Below, piece by piece: positions 8,396 to 17,195 of a DNA stretch of 64,000 nucleotides. The translations under genes and the position numbers were made by a program. Within the stretch, counting starts at the first letter, position 1. Each line of letters begins with the position of its first letter. Below the pieces are notes generated by a model that was given only the letters and a program-made list of their open reading frames with translations, was not told the origin of the DNA and did not search any database. The stretch is from Longispora fulva (GTDB lineage: Bacteria; Actinomycetota; Actinomycetes; Mycobacteriales; Micromonosporaceae): positions 62,001-126,000 of the forward strand of contig NZ_JADOUF010000001.1 of assembly GCF_015751905.1 (NCBI RefSeq), written 5' to 3'.

Positions 8396-10732
8396 ATGAG
8401 ACGCAGAACAGCGACGGCCGGGGTATCCCTGGCCGTCTTCGCGGGAGTGGCGCTGACCCTCGCAGCCAATCCCGCCACCGCCACGAACGCCGCCGACCAC
8501 AATCTCGGCGACGCTCGGGCACTCGCGATCTCCGTCGCGGACCGGGCCGCCGCCAGCGGCCTCGACGCCCTGGCGAAGGGGCCGTTCGAGGAGTACGCGC
8601 AGAAGAGCGTGACCCCGTGGGTGAACGGCCTCTACGCGGTCAACTACGACCGCAGCTACCGGGGCCTCCCGGTCGTCGGGGGCGACGCTGTCGTGCTCGC
8701 CGACGCCCAGGGCCACGTCCGCAGCACCGCCTCGGCGACCTCGGCGCGGATCAACCTGTCGATCGACCCGTCGGTCACGGCCGCCGCGGCGGAGGCCACC
8801 TCGCGCGGCCAGCTGGCCAGCGTGGACCGGGTGGACTCCAGCCGGCTCGTCGTCCTGGTCCGGGACAACAACCCGCGCCTGGCGTGGGAGACCACGATGA
8901 CCGGCCTGACCGAGACCGCGCCGAGTCACCTGCACGTGTGGGTCGACGCGGCCACCGGCAAGGTCCTCTCGACGCACGACGACGTCGTCGCCGGCTCGGG
9001 CACGGCCAAGTGGAACGGCCCGAACCCGCTGACCTTCACCACCAGCGGTTCGGGCAGCAGCTTCAGCATGAAGGACACGACCCGACCGGGCCTGGAGTGT
9101 CGGGACTACAGCGGCGGGGCCGTGTTCACGGGTACCGACGACGCCTGGGGCAACGGCGACGGGACCAGCAAGGAGACCGGCTGCGTCGACGGCATGTACT
9201 CGGCGCAGCAGGAATGGGACATGCTCTCGTCCTGGCTGGGCCGCAGCGGCATCGACGGCAACGGCAAGTCGTTCCCGATCAAGATGGGCGTCGACCAGGT
9301 CAACGCCTACTGGGACGGCAGCAGCGTCACCATCGGCCACAACAACGCCGGTGAGTGGATCTCCTCGATGGACGTCATCGGCCACGAGTTCGGCCACGGC
9401 ATCGACGCCAACACCCCCGGCGGTGCCAACCACGAGAACGGGCTCGGCGAGGCCACCGGCGACATCTTCGGCGCGCTGACCGAGGCGTACGCCAACCAGA
9501 CCGCCCCGTACGACGACCCGGACTTCCTGGTCGGCGAGAAGATCAACCTGGTCGGCAAGGGCCCGATCCGCAACATGTACGACCCCTCGAAGGTCAACAA
9601 CAACCCCAACTGCTACTCCTCGGCGATCCCCAACACCGAGGTGCACGCCGCGGCCGGCCCGCTGAACCACTGGTTCTACCTGATGGCCATGGGCACCAAC
9701 CCCTCGGGCGGCCCGGTCAGCCCGACCTGCAACAACACCACGCTTACCGGCATGGGCATCCAGAACGCCGGCAAGGTGTTCTACGGCGCGATGCTGACCA
9801 AGGTGTCCGGCCAGACGCACATGACCTACCGGACCGGCACCCTGACCGCGGCGAAGGCCCTGGACTCGACCTGTGGTCTGTTCAACAAGACCAAGGCCGC
9901 GTGGGACGCGATCAGCGTTCCGGCGCAGTCGGCTGACCCGACCTGCGGTGGCACCCCGGCCAACGACTTCTCGATGTCGCTGAGCCCGGCCTCCGGTTCG
10001 GTCAACCCGGGCGCGTCGGTCACCTCGACCGTCGGCACGACCACCACCTCGGGCAACGCCCAGACGGTGAACCTGACCGCGAGCGGCGTTCCGGCCGGTG
10101 TCACCGTCAGCTTCAACCCCACCTCGGTGACCTCGGGCAGCTCCTCGACGATGACCGTCGCGGCCAGCTCCACGGCCGCCGCCGGCACGTACACCATCAC
10201 GGTGACGGGCGCCGGTTCGGCGACCCACACCGCGACGTACAGCCTGACCGTCAACGGGACGGGCCCGGGTTGCACGGGTGCGGGTCAGAAGTTCGGGAAC
10301 CCGGGCTTCGAGTCGGGCACCACACCGTGGACGGCGTCGACCGGCGTGATCCGGGCCGGCACGACCGCGCAGCCGGCGCACGGCGGCACCCAGCTCGCCC
10401 TCCTCGGCGGCAAGGGCACCACCAACACCACCACGCTGTCGCAGCAGGTGGCCGTCCCGACCGGGTGCACCACCTACACCCTGTCGTTCTGGCTGCACAT
10501 CGACACCAAGGAGACCACCACCTCCACGCAGTACGACAAACTGACCGTCAAGGTCGGCAGCGCCACCCTGGCCACGTACAGCAACCTCAACAAGGCCACC
10601 GGCTACGCCCAGAAGACGTTCAACATGGCCGCCTACGCCGGCCAGACCGTCACGATCACCTTCACCGGAACCGAGGACATCAGCCTCGCGACCAACTTCG
10701 TCATCGACGACACCGCACTCACCGTCTCCTAG
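8396..10732 (+). CDS. Secreted M4 (thermolysin-like) neutral metalloprotease
   Basis: 778 residues with a signal peptide (about 1-30), an FTP/PepSY-type propeptide (about 40-200) and an M4 catalytic domain. The zinc motif HEFGH is at 330-334, the third ligand Glu352 is in GLGEATGD, and the proton-donor His417 is in NTEVHAAAG. Residues from about 523 to the end match the C-terminal module of the S8 protease nearly residue for residue (Ig-like, then jelly-roll-like domain). The start is supported by AAGGGAG just upstream. It likely works with the S8 protease on extracellular protein, targeted by the shared module (inference). Confidence 0.93.
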   Translation: MRRRTATAGVSLAVFAGVALTLAANPATATNAADHNLGDARALAISVADRAAASGLDALAKGPFEEYAQKSVTPWVNGLYAVNYDRSYRGLPVVGGDAVVLADAQGHVRSTASATSARINLSIDPSVTAAAAEATSRGQLASVDRVDSSRLVVLVRDNNPRLAWETTMTGLTETAPSHLHVWVDAATGKVLSTHDDVVAGSGTAKWNGPNPLTFTTSGSGSSFSMKDTTRPGLECRDYSGGAVFTGTDDAWGNGDGTSKETGCVDGMYSAQQEWDMLSSWLGRSGIDGNGKSFPIKMGVDQVNAYWDGSSVTIGHNNAGEWISSMDVIGHEFGHGIDANTPGGANHENGLGEATGDIFGALTEAYANQTAPYDDPDFLVGEKINLVGKGPIRNMYDPSKVNNNPNCYSSAIPNTEVHAAAGPLNHWFYLMAMGTNPSGGPVSPTCNNTTLTGMGIQNAGKVFYGAMLTKVSGQTHMTYRTGTLTAAKALDSTCGLFNKTKAAWDAISVPAQSADPTCGGTPANDFSMSLSPASGSVNPGASVTSTVGTTTTSGNAQTVNLTASGVPAGVTVSFNPTSVTSGSSSTMTVAASSTAAAGTYTITVTGAGSATHTATYSLTVNGTGPGCTGAGQKFGNPGFESGTTPWTASTGVIRAGTTAQPAHGGTQLALLGGKGTTNTTTLSQQVAVPTGCTTYTLSFWLHIDTKETTTSTQYDKLTVKVGSATLATYSNLNKATGYAQKTFNMAAYAGQTVTITFTGTEDISLATNFVIDDTALTVS

Positions 10733-10770
10733 CCGAACGGTGACGTTCGGGGGCCGGCCGTCCCGGGCCG
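9962..10770. repeat. Right arm of a long inverted repeat (protease C-terminal module)
   Basis: The DNA for the C-terminal 256 residues of the M4 protease plus its terminator hairpin is an inverted copy of about 1287-2101, the end of the S8 protease gene. The translated modules differ at only a small share of positions. The two arms flank about 7.9 kb holding the rest of the S8 gene, the HTH gene, kinase copy 2, GH59 and the front of the M4 gene. Confidence 0.85.
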
Positions 10771-10776
10771 ACCCCC
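10749..10776 (+). terminator. Hairpin between the M4 protease and lactonase genes
   Basis: GGGGG-CC-GGCC, a short loop, then GGCC-GA-CCCCC follows the protease stop by 16 bases. It separates two convergent genes and shares 22 bases with the terminator at 1287-1308. Confidence 0.55.
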
Positions 10777-10918
10777 AAACTTGTCCACAGTCGAGGTGGC
10801 GCGCGGCAGGCGGCACCACACCTGTCGCCACCTCCTGAACCTCCTGGAGGGGGGAAAGGGGCCGGTCACCACGAGGGAGGTGGCCGGCCCCGCTACCTGC
10901 TGTCCGTAGCCGTCCTCG

Positions 10919-11779
10919 TCACGGTGAGAGGGCTGAGCCCACGGCCCCCGGACACGCAGGGCGGCCCGCGACATCCACCGTAGCCACCAACAGCGCGCCG
11001 TCGGCGCCCCCGGGTTCCCGCAGCCCGTAGCCGGCGGTGGTAATGAACAGGGTGCGCAGGTCCGGGCCGCCGAGGCAGACACTGGTCGGTTGGCGGGCCC
11101 CGACCGGCAGGTGCACGTCGAGGGTGCCGTCCGGGCGGTACCGGCGCACCGCGGAGCCGCCCCACAGCGCGACCCACAGGTTGCCGGCGACGTCGACGGT
11201 CATCCCGTCCGGGGACCCGTCGGCCGGGTCGATCCGCGCGAAGGGCCGCCGGTCGGCGACGTCGCCCGAGGCGTCGACCGTGAGCCGGTCGATGTGGCCA
11301 AGGGCGCTGTCTGCGAGATACAGGACGGTGCCGGTCGCGTCGAACGCCGGTCCGTTCGGGATGGTGAGGCCGTCGAGGACCACGGCGTGCCCGGTGCTCG
11401 GGTGCCAGCGGTGCAGCCGGCCGGTGCCGGGAGTGGCGGCGTAGGTCATGGTGCCGATCCACATCCGGCCGGCGGGGTCGGCCACGGCGTCGTTCACCCG
11501 GGTTGTCACCGGATCGACCCCTAGGTCGACCAGCGGGCGCGGCTCCGTCGTGGGCGCGAGGCTCCACAGGCCCGTTCCGGCCGCCGCGACCCAACCCTCC
11601 TTTCCGGGTACCGGTGCCACAGCGCCCAGCGGCATCGGCATCCGCAGCACCTCCACGGGCGGCGCGTCCCCGCGCGCCTCCAGGAGGCGGCCGGCGAGCA
11701 GGTCGACGAAAACGAGCCGGCCGTCGACCCAGCGAGCGCCTTCGCCGAGTTCGAAGCGTTCGTCGCCCAGGACCCTCAT
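10919..11779 (-). CDS. SMP-30/gluconolaconase-family sugar lactonase
   Basis: A 286-residue six-bladed beta-propeller of the SMP-30/regucalcin family. Visible metal-site motifs are the N-terminal LGEGARW (usually EGPxW), RVNDAVADPAGRMWIGTM and GSPDGMTVDVAGNLWVALWGG. The predicted reaction is opening of galactono-1,4-lactone, the product of the dehydrogenase at 16059-16805. It is the last gene of the seven-gene galactose operon; its ATG overlaps the kinase stop by four bases (ATGA), so translation is probably coupled. Confidence 0.88.
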   Translation of the reverse strand: MRVLGDERFELGEGARWVDGRLVFVDLLAGRLLEARGDAPPVEVLRMPMPLGAVAPVPGKEGWVAAAGTGLWSLAPTTEPRPLVDLGVDPVTTRVNDAVADPAGRMWIGTMTYAATPGTGRLHRWHPSTGHAVVLDGLTIPNGPAFDATGTVLYLADSALGHIDRLTVDASGDVADRRPFARIDPADGSPDGMTVDVAGNLWVALWGGSAVRRYRPDGTLDVHLPVGARQPTSVCLGGPDLRTLFITTAGYGLREPGGADGALLVATVDVAGRPACPGAVGSALSP

Positions 11780-12705
11780 CGCAGCGTGCTTCCGGACGCG
11801 TGGTCGAGCAGCGGCAACTCGTCCCGGGTGGGCAACCCCTGCCAGTCCCCGACCGTGGCGACGCCGAATCCGGCGACCGTGACGGCCCGTTGCAGCCGGT
11901 CGGCCACCCCGAGGCCGTCGAGGAGACCCGACAGGTAGCCGGCCACGAACGCGTCACCGGCCCCGGTGGTGTCCACGGCGGTGACGACCCGGGCGGGCAC
12001 GTGGGTGTGTTCCGTCCGGGTGTACACGGTGGCCCCGGCGGCGCCGTGCTTGACGACGACCTGGTCGACATACCCCAGAAGGTTGGCGGGGTTGGGGTTG
12101 TCGGCGACGACGGGCAGTTCCTCGTCCGAGGCGACGAGCACGTCGACGGACGGCAGCAGCGGGCGAAGGCAGGCGGCGGCCTCGGCCTGCGACCACAGTG
12201 CGGAGCGGTGGTTGACGTCGAGGCACACGGTCGTGCCCATGGCTCTGGCCATCGCGACCGCCTCGACGACGGCCTTGCGGGGACCCGGGCCCAGGGCGCA
12301 GGTGATCCCGGTGACGTGCAGGATCCGCGTCGCCCCGTCGGCGAACCCGTTGAGCACGTCGTCGGCGGTGAGGCGGGATCCGGCCGAACCGGCGCGGTGG
12401 TAGGCGACCCGGGTCAGGCCGGCCAGCCGGTTCTCGAGGAAGAACAGGCCGGTCGGCGCGGAGGAGTCGATCCGCACGCCGGACGTGTCGACCCGTTCGG
12501 CGCGCAGGGTGCGCCGGACGAGTTCGCCGAGCTCGTCCGCTCCGGTGACGCCGATCCACCGGGCGTCGTGGCCGAGGCGGGCCAGGCCGATGGCGACCGT
12601 GGCCTCCGCGCCGGCGACGGACAGCCCGAGCGGGCCACCGAGGCGCAGCGGGCCGTCGGCGCGCAGCGCGCCCATGACCTCGCCGAAGGTGAGAACGTCG
12701 GTCAT
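11776..12705 (-). CDS. 2-keto-3-deoxygalactonate kinase, PfkB type (copy 3, intact)
   Basis: A 309-residue PfkB-fold kinase starting MTDVLTFGEVM. The GAGD anion-hole/catalytic motif is intact (VDTTGAGDAFVAGY). In this operon it should phosphorylate 2-keto-3-deoxygalactonate for the aldolase encoded just upstream. Classical enterobacterial DgoK belongs to another fold family, so this is a non-orthologous replacement (inference from context). The ATG overlaps the aldolase stop (ATGA), and the stop overlaps the lactonase start. Copies at 209-1138 and 4660-5589 are close paralogues with altered motifs. Confidence 0.88.
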   Translation of the reverse strand: MTDVLTFGEVMGALRADGPLRLGGPLGLSVAGAEATVAIGLARLGHDARWIGVTGADELGELVRRTLRAERVDTSGVRIDSSAPTGLFFLENRLAGLTRVAYHRAGSAGSRLTADDVLNGFADGATRILHVTGITCALGPGPRKAVVEAVAMARAMGTTVCLDVNHRSALWSQAEAAACLRPLLPSVDVLVASDEELPVVADNPNPANLLGYVDQVVVKHGAAGATVYTRTEHTHVPARVVTAVDTTGAGDAFVAGYLSGLLDGLGVADRLQRAVTVAGFGVATVGDWQGLPTRDELPLLDHASGSTLR

Positions 12706-13322
12706 GCCGTCACCGCCGCCAGCATCAGCGCGGCGCGGGCCCGCAGTTGCAGGAGGTCGCCGCCGTGCGGGGCGTCGCCGAGCAGCGGGGAACCGACGCC
12801 GACCGCGACCGCGCCCGCCCGCAGGTACTCTCCGGCCCGGTGCGCGTCGACGCCGCCGACCGGAACGAGGGGGATGTCCGGGAGCGGGTCGCGCAGCGCG
12901 CGCAGGTATTCCGGGCCGCCGATCGAGGCGGGGAACAGCTTCACGGCCTCGGCCCCGGCGGCGTGCGCGGCGATGACCTCGGTCGGGGTGACGGCGCCGA
13001 CGAGCGCGGGCAGGCCGAGTGCGCGGGCCTCGGCGACGCTGGGCGCCAGGCCCGGGGTGACCACATACGACACTCCGGCGTCGGCGGTCGCCTGGGCCTG
13101 CTCCACGGTCAGGACCGTGCCGGCGCCGAGCCCGAAGTCCGGGCCCAGGGCGCGTCGGGCCCGGGTCAGCACGCCCAGTGCGTCGGGGGTGGTCAGCGAC
13201 ACCTCGATCAGGGCGATCCCGCAGTCGGCCAGCGTGAGAACGGCGTCGAGGGTGGCCGCCGGGTCCGAACCCCGCACGATCGCCACCAGACGGTACTGGC
13301 GCAGCGCGTCCAACAGCTTCAA
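12702..13322 (-). CDS. dgoA: 2-dehydro-3-deoxy-6-phosphogalactonate (KDPGal/KDPG) aldolase
   Basis: A 206-residue class I aldolase with Glu40 in ALIEVSLTTPDA and the Schiff-base Lys128 in AEAVKLFPA, both at normal family positions. The start is a TTG (13322-13320) placed by AAGGAG 5 bases upstream, and it overlaps the previous stop (TTGA). No in-frame ATG fits the domain start. It cleaves 2-keto-3-deoxy-6-phosphogalactonate to pyruvate and glyceraldehyde-3-phosphate. The galactonate specificity comes from operon context; sequence alone cannot separate KDPG from KDPGal enzymes. Confidence 0.88.
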   Translation of the reverse strand: MKLLDALRQYRLVAIVRGSDPAATLDAVLTLADCGIALIEVSLTTPDALGVLTRARRALGPDFGLGAGTVLTVEQAQATADAGVSYVVTPGLAPSVAEARALGLPALVGAVTPTEVIAAHAAGAEAVKLFPASIGGPEYLRALRDPLPDIPLVPVGGVDAHRAGEYLRAGAVAVGVGSPLLGDAPHGGDLLQLRARAALMLAAVTA

Positions 13323-14164
13323 CGTTGCTCCTTGCGGTTCGTGTGCGCGGTGAGGGTGAGCCGCCAGGACACGACTCCGGAGGCGGGCACGGTGGCGGCC
13401 TCGTCCGGGCCGGCTTCGGCGAGGTCGAAGACGCCGCCGAGCATCGGTTCGACGCCGATGCTGCGGTAGGGCTGCTCGGGGGGCCAGCCGCGCAGGTTGC
13501 GCCACAGCGCTGTGGACACCGGCTGGCCGGGGCAGTGCAGGGACATGTCCAGGGCGTCGGGCCCGTCGGTGACCAGTACCGACGCGCAGCCGAGCAGGAT
13601 CGCCCCGACTGCGGTCGCGTCGTCGGGTCCGAGCACGTCGAGCCGGGTCCCGTCGGGCGCGGGCCACGGGCCGGAGGGTGTCGGGCCGGCGTCCGGGTAC
13701 ACCCGGGTCGGGGCACCGGCCGGCGCGGTCAGGGTCGCGTCTTCCCCGACGTCGAGGAGCGCGTGGGCGGCCCACACGAACCGGTACCCGGGTTCGGCGC
13801 TGAGTGTGTAGTCGGCGACGACCGCGCCGGACCGCGCGCGGACGGAGCGAGACAGGACGAAGTCGGGGCAGTGCGTCGTCCACAGGTTCGCGCCGGTCTG
13901 CCGCCAGGGTCGGCTCCACGCGTGGCCGTGGTCGGGCACGCCCCGCACCGTGGGGACGCACTCCTCGAGGCCGCCGGCGTCGACGAACGGGTGCCCGGGC
14001 CACACCAGGTGGCGGTCGGTCGTCGACCGGTGCCAGAGCCACTCGCGGTCGGTGGTGCGCAGGGAGGTCCACCGGCCGCCGTGCGCGTGGTCGAGTGCGG
14101 CGCGCAACGGGGTCCGTCGGCGGCCCGGGACGGGGGAGCGGGCCGTGGCCCGCATGGTCACCAT
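13319..14164 (-). CDS. Aldose 1-epimerase (galactose mutarotase) family protein
   Basis: About 281 residues of the galactose-mutarotase-like beta-sandwich fold. The central segment GVPDHGHAWSRPW and the C-terminal SIGVEPMLGGVFDLAE resemble the catalytic His and Glu regions of this superfamily. It likely supplies the anomer used by the dehydrogenase. Three starts are possible (ATG 14164, GTG 14161, ATG 14155). The first two overlap the dehydratase stop, as elsewhere in this operon, and I chose ATG 14164. The stop overlaps the aldolase TTG. Confidence 0.75.
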   Translation of the reverse strand: MVTMRATARSPVPGRRRTPLRAALDHAHGGRWTSLRTTDREWLWHRSTTDRHLVWPGHPFVDAGGLEECVPTVRGVPDHGHAWSRPWRQTGANLWTTHCPDFVLSRSVRARSGAVVADYTLSAEPGYRFVWAAHALLDVGEDATLTAPAGAPTRVYPDAGPTPSGPWPAPDGTRLDVLGPDDATAVGAILLGCASVLVTDGPDALDMSLHCPGQPVSTALWRNLRGWPPEQPYRSIGVEPMLGGVFDLAEAGPDEAATVPASGVVSWRLTLTAHTNRKEQR

Positions 14165-15303
14165 TCCGCGAACGAGCCGTCGTCGTGCCGCCACACCGGG
14201 TTGCGCCAGGCGTGCCCGGCCCGGTCGGCGCGGCGGACGGCAGCCTCGTCGATGGTCACGCCCAGCCCGGGGCCCTGGGGGGCCCGGATGTGGCCGTGCA
14301 GGATGCGGAGCGGTTCGGGGTCGGCGACGTAGTCGAGGAGGTCGGCGCCGGCGTTGTAATGGATGCCGATGCTGTGTTCCTGGATGAGGAAGTTGGGGGT
14401 GGCGCAGGCGATCTGCAGGCTCGCGGCGAGGGCGATCGGTCCGAGCGGGCAGTGCGGGGCGAGCAGCGCGCCGTGGGTCTCGGCGGCGGCGGCGATCCGG
14501 CGGACCTCGGAGATACCGCCGGCGTGGGACAGGTCCGGCTGGACCACGGCCACGCCGGCCCGGAGCGGCTCGACGAAGTCGGTCCGGTTGTAGAGCCGTT
14601 CGCCGGTGGCGATCGGCACCGGCGAGCAGGTGACGATGTCGTGCAGCAGGTGCGCGTGTTCGGGGAGCACGGGCTCCTCCACGAACAGCGGGTGCAGGGG
14701 GGCGAGTTCGGGCAGGATGCGGCGGGCGGCCGCGGCGGTGGCCCGGCCGTGGAAGTCCAGGGCGACGTCACGGTCGGGGCCGAGCACCTCGCGGACGGCC
14801 GCGAGCCGGGCCACGATCGCGGCGACCTCCCCGGCGGTGGGCAGGGGGGACATCCGACCGGACGCGTTCATCTTCACGGCCGTCATGCCGGCGGCGACCT
14901 GGGCGGCGACCGCGTCGGCGACCTGGTCGGGCTCGTCGCCGCCGACCCAGGAGTAGACCCGGACCCGGTCGCGGACCGGCCCGCCCAGCAGGGCGTGCAC
15001 GGGCGCGTTGTAGTGCTGGCCGGCGATGTCCCACAGCGCCTGATCGAGGCCGGCGACCGCGCTGGACAGGATCGGGCCGCCCCGGTAGAAGCCACCCCTG
15101 GTGAGGACCTGCCAGTGGTGCTCGATCCGCAGCGGGTCCTCACCGATCAGGTACTCAGCGAGCACGTCCACGGCGGCCCGCACCACCTCGGCGCGGCCCT
15201 CCACGACCGGCTCGCCCCAGCCGACGATGCCCTGATCGGTCTGGATCCGGCAGAACAGCCAGCGGGGCGGTACCGCGAAAGTCTCGATCTTTTCGATCTT
15301 CAC
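14158..15303 (-). CDS. dgoD: D-galactonate dehydratase (enolase superfamily)
   Basis: 381 residues, starting MKIEKIETFAV. Residues line up with the known E. coli enzyme: Asp183 and His185 (LDFHGR), Glu209 (FVEEPVL), Glu235 (TGERLYN), the His in LLAPHCPLGP (284) and Glu309 (LIQEHSIG). It removes water from D-galactonate to give 2-keto-3-deoxygalactonate. The length is as usual for DgoD. The ATG overlaps the regulator stop by four bases. It is the clearest functional anchor for calling the operon a galactonate pathway. Confidence 0.93.
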   Translation of the reverse strand: MKIEKIETFAVPPRWLFCRIQTDQGIVGWGEPVVEGRAEVVRAAVDVLAEYLIGEDPLRIEHHWQVLTRGGFYRGGPILSSAVAGLDQALWDIAGQHYNAPVHALLGGPVRDRVRVYSWVGGDEPDQVADAVAAQVAAGMTAVKMNASGRMSPLPTAGEVAAIVARLAAVREVLGPDRDVALDFHGRATAAAARRILPELAPLHPLFVEEPVLPEHAHLLHDIVTCSPVPIATGERLYNRTDFVEPLRAGVAVVQPDLSHAGGISEVRRIAAAAETHGALLAPHCPLGPIALAASLQIACATPNFLIQEHSIGIHYNAGADLLDYVADPEPLRILHGHIRAPQGPGLGVTIDEAAVRRADRAGHAWRNPVWRHDDGSFAEW

Positions 15304-16022
15304 CGCTTCTGTCCTTTCGCGCCCGGTCCACCCCGGGCCTTGTGCAGGTCGTGGGCGGCCTGGTCGAGCAGCCCGCCCATCGCGTTCTCGGCCGCGGCAG
15401 GGTCGCCGGCGCGGATGGCGTCCAGGACCGCGCGGTGGCTGGGGATGGGGTCGTCGTGGTGCTGGCTGTAGTGCACGAGCCGGTCGCGCTCGGCGAGGCC
15501 GATCTCCAACATGACCTCCATGCGTTGCAGGAGCTCGTTGTGGGTGGCGGCCAGCAGCGCGCGATGGAAGTTCAGGTCGGCGGCGATCTGCGACGCCGGG
15601 TCGTCGCCGGCGGCCTCCATCGCGGTCAGGGCGGACTCCAGCGCGGCGAGGTCGGCGTCGTCGCGTCGCTCGGCGGCCAGCCGCGCGGAGGCCGGCTCGA
15701 CGATGCCGCGGACCTCCTGCAGTTGGTCGATCATGCGGTCGCTGGCCGAGCTGGCGAACTGCCAGCGCAGCACGTCGCCGTCGAGGAGGTTCCAGTCGGA
15801 GCGGGGCCGGACGAAGGTGCCGCGCTTCTGGCGGGCGTCGACCATGCCCTTGGCTGCGAGCACCTTCAACGTCTCGCGGACGACGGTGAGGCTGACGTCG
15901 AGTTCGACCTGCAGGGCGGCGATGTCGAGGGTCTCGCCCTCGGCCAGGGTGCCGCCCAGGATCCGCTTGGCGATGGTCTCGACGGTCTGCCCGTGCACTC
16001 CGCGGTTGACGTAGCGTGCCAT
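15300..16022 (-). CDS. GntR-family (FadR/FCD) regulator of the galactonate operon
   Basis: 240 residues. The N-terminal winged helix has GGTLAEGETLDIAALQVEL and then SLTVVRETLKVLAAKGMV, and the C-terminal FCD ligand domain has RGIVEPASARLAA, DLNFHRALLAATHN and a HRAVLDAIRAGD metal/ligand motif. It is DgoR-like in placement, lying between the dehydrogenase and dehydratase genes. It probably senses a pathway acid such as galactonate. AT-rich boxes at 16835-16857, 17058-17083 and 24297-24322 are candidate operators (inference). It starts 36 bases after the dehydrogenase stop, with GAGGACAC before the ATG. Confidence 0.88.
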   Translation of the reverse strand: MARYVNRGVHGQTVETIAKRILGGTLAEGETLDIAALQVELDVSLTVVRETLKVLAAKGMVDARQKRGTFVRPRSDWNLLDGDVLRWQFASSASDRMIDQLQEVRGIVEPASARLAAERRDDADLAALESALTAMEAAGDDPASQIAADLNFHRALLAATHNELLQRMEVMLEIGLAERDRLVHYSQHHDDPIPSHRAVLDAIRAGDPAAAENAMGGLLDQAAHDLHKARGGPGAKGQKR

Positions 16023-16058
16023 GTGTCCTCGTGTCCCCTCAGGAAGTCTCGTTGCCGG

Positions 16059-16805
16059 TCACGCGGAAGTCTTCATGGCGGTCCAGCCGCCGTCCACCAC
16101 GAGGCTCGCTCCAGTCACGTACGCGGCGTCCGCGGAGGCCAGGAACGCCACGGCGGACGCGACCTCGGCGGGCTCGCCGAACCGGCCCAGAACGGTCTGT
16201 GCGACGCTGCGTTCGCGCTCGTCGGGGGGCACCCGGTCCCAGGTCGGGGTCAGGATCGGCCCCGGGACGACGGTGTTCACCCTGATCTCCGGTCCGTACT
16301 CCACGGCCAGCTGCCGGCCGAGGGAGACCAGGCCGCCCTTGGCCGCCGCGTACGCCGGATGCCCGGGGATGCCGACCTGGGCCTGCACGGAGGAGACCAG
16401 GACGACCGACCCGCGCGTCTCCCGCAGGTCGGCCAGCAACGCGCGCACGCCGAGGAATGCGCCGGTCAGGCACACGGCCAACTGCCGGTCCCACGAGTCG
16501 CGACTGAGCTCGTGCGCAGGGGCGACCTCGACGACGAAGGCGTTGCTCACCAGGATCCCCACCGGCCCGAACGCCGCGCGCGCGGCGCCGGAGGCGGCGG
16601 CCCAGCCGGCCTCGGTCGACACGTCGGCGGCCACCGACAGCGCCCGGCCGCCCGCGGCCTCGATCTCGCGGCACAACACGGTGGTGTCGGCGACGTCCAT
16701 CAGCGCCACGGCGGCGCCCTCCGCGGCGAGCCGGCGTGCGCAGGCCGCGCCGATCCCCGACGCGGACCCCGTGACCAGGGCCACCTGACCGGACATTCGG
16801 CTCAT
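16059..16805 (-). CDS. Short-chain dehydrogenase, probable galactose 1-dehydrogenase
   Basis: A 248-residue classical SDR with cofactor motif TGSASGIG, the active Ser in VLVSSVQAQ, YAAAK (Tyr/Lys) and the NTVVPGPI loop. Asp in ALMDVAD suggests NAD preference. It is the first gene of the galactose operon, with AAGGAG before the ATG. In context it should oxidise galactose to galactonolactone; the substrate is inferred and other aldoses are possible. Confidence 0.8.
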   Translation of the reverse strand: MSRMSGQVALVTGSASGIGAACARRLAAEGAAVALMDVADTTVLCREIEAAGGRALSVAADVSTEAGWAAASGAARAAFGPVGILVSNAFVVEVAPAHELSRDSWDRQLAVCLTGAFLGVRALLADLRETRGSVVLVSSVQAQVGIPGHPAYAAAKGGLVSLGRQLAVEYGPEIRVNTVVPGPILTPTWDRVPPDERERSVAQTVLGRFGEPAEVASAVAFLASADAAYVTGASLVVDGGWTAMKTSA

Positions 16806-16834
16806 CGGGGCTCCTTCCCGCTCGCGTAACGAAT

Positions 16835-16857
16835 ATTATTTATGAAAACATCTTGCG
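16835..16857. promoter_or_regulatory. AT-rich operator-like box before the dehydrogenase gene
   Basis: It matches the box at the GH97 promoter at 18 of 23 positions (ATTATTTATGAAAACATCTTG against ATTAATTACGAATACATCTTG). It sits close to the start of the galactose operon, where bound protein would block transcription. The candidate ligand is the GntR/FCD protein of that operon. Confidence 0.5.
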
Positions 16858-17057
16858 CCATCGCGCCGCCGTGCGCAAGCCATGATCACCGGTGATCTGG
16901 AAGCTGCCTCCAGTGAAGCCCCCGGTGGGGGTGGAGCGGCCTGGGTTGGTGGGCCCGAGTGACATGGCGACCTCCGATGGTGTCCGTTTTCGTGATCAGG
17001 CGTGACGGCGGGTGATGGTCAACCAGACTGGAGCTGAAGGGCGCCACGCTCGATTAC

Positions 17058-17133
17058 TTGATTAATTACGAATACATATTGACACTCGATCGGCCCGCTG
17101 TCACTCTCTGAAGTGAGATCGGTAACACGATCG
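17058..17133 (+). promoter_or_regulatory. Importer promoter module: AT box, TTGACA, and GATCG-N6-CGATC dyad
   Basis: The box at 17058-17083 differs from the GH97 box (24297-24322) at 2 of 26 bases. The next 28 bases keep the same length and several matches (CCGCTG, CAC, TCTG). They are followed by 22 identical bases, 17112-17133, that contain GATCGgtaacaCGATC. TTGACA (17079-17084) is a likely -35; the -10 is not clear. Confidence 0.7.
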
Positions 17134-17195
17134 GTCACCTCAGAGTCCCCCGGCACCGCACGGTGTCGCGGGCGATGTCAAGGAGCGTCACGTCC

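Larger units (their letters stand above)
16806..17195. promoter_or_regulatory. Divergent control region of the galactose operon and sugar importer
   Basis: A 390-base region with no gene. It holds an AT-rich box at 16835-16857 about 30 bases before the dehydrogenase start, a second, better box at 17058-17083 before the importer, and the dyad GATCG-N6-CGATC at 17117-17132. The middle part (16870-17040) shows nothing recognisable. Confidence 0.7.

Noticed and set aside
8321-10831. An 836-codon open frame on the minus strand
   Set aside because: It is antisense to the M4 protease; it has the Arg/Gly/Val-rich composition of a GC-driven shadow and no domain.
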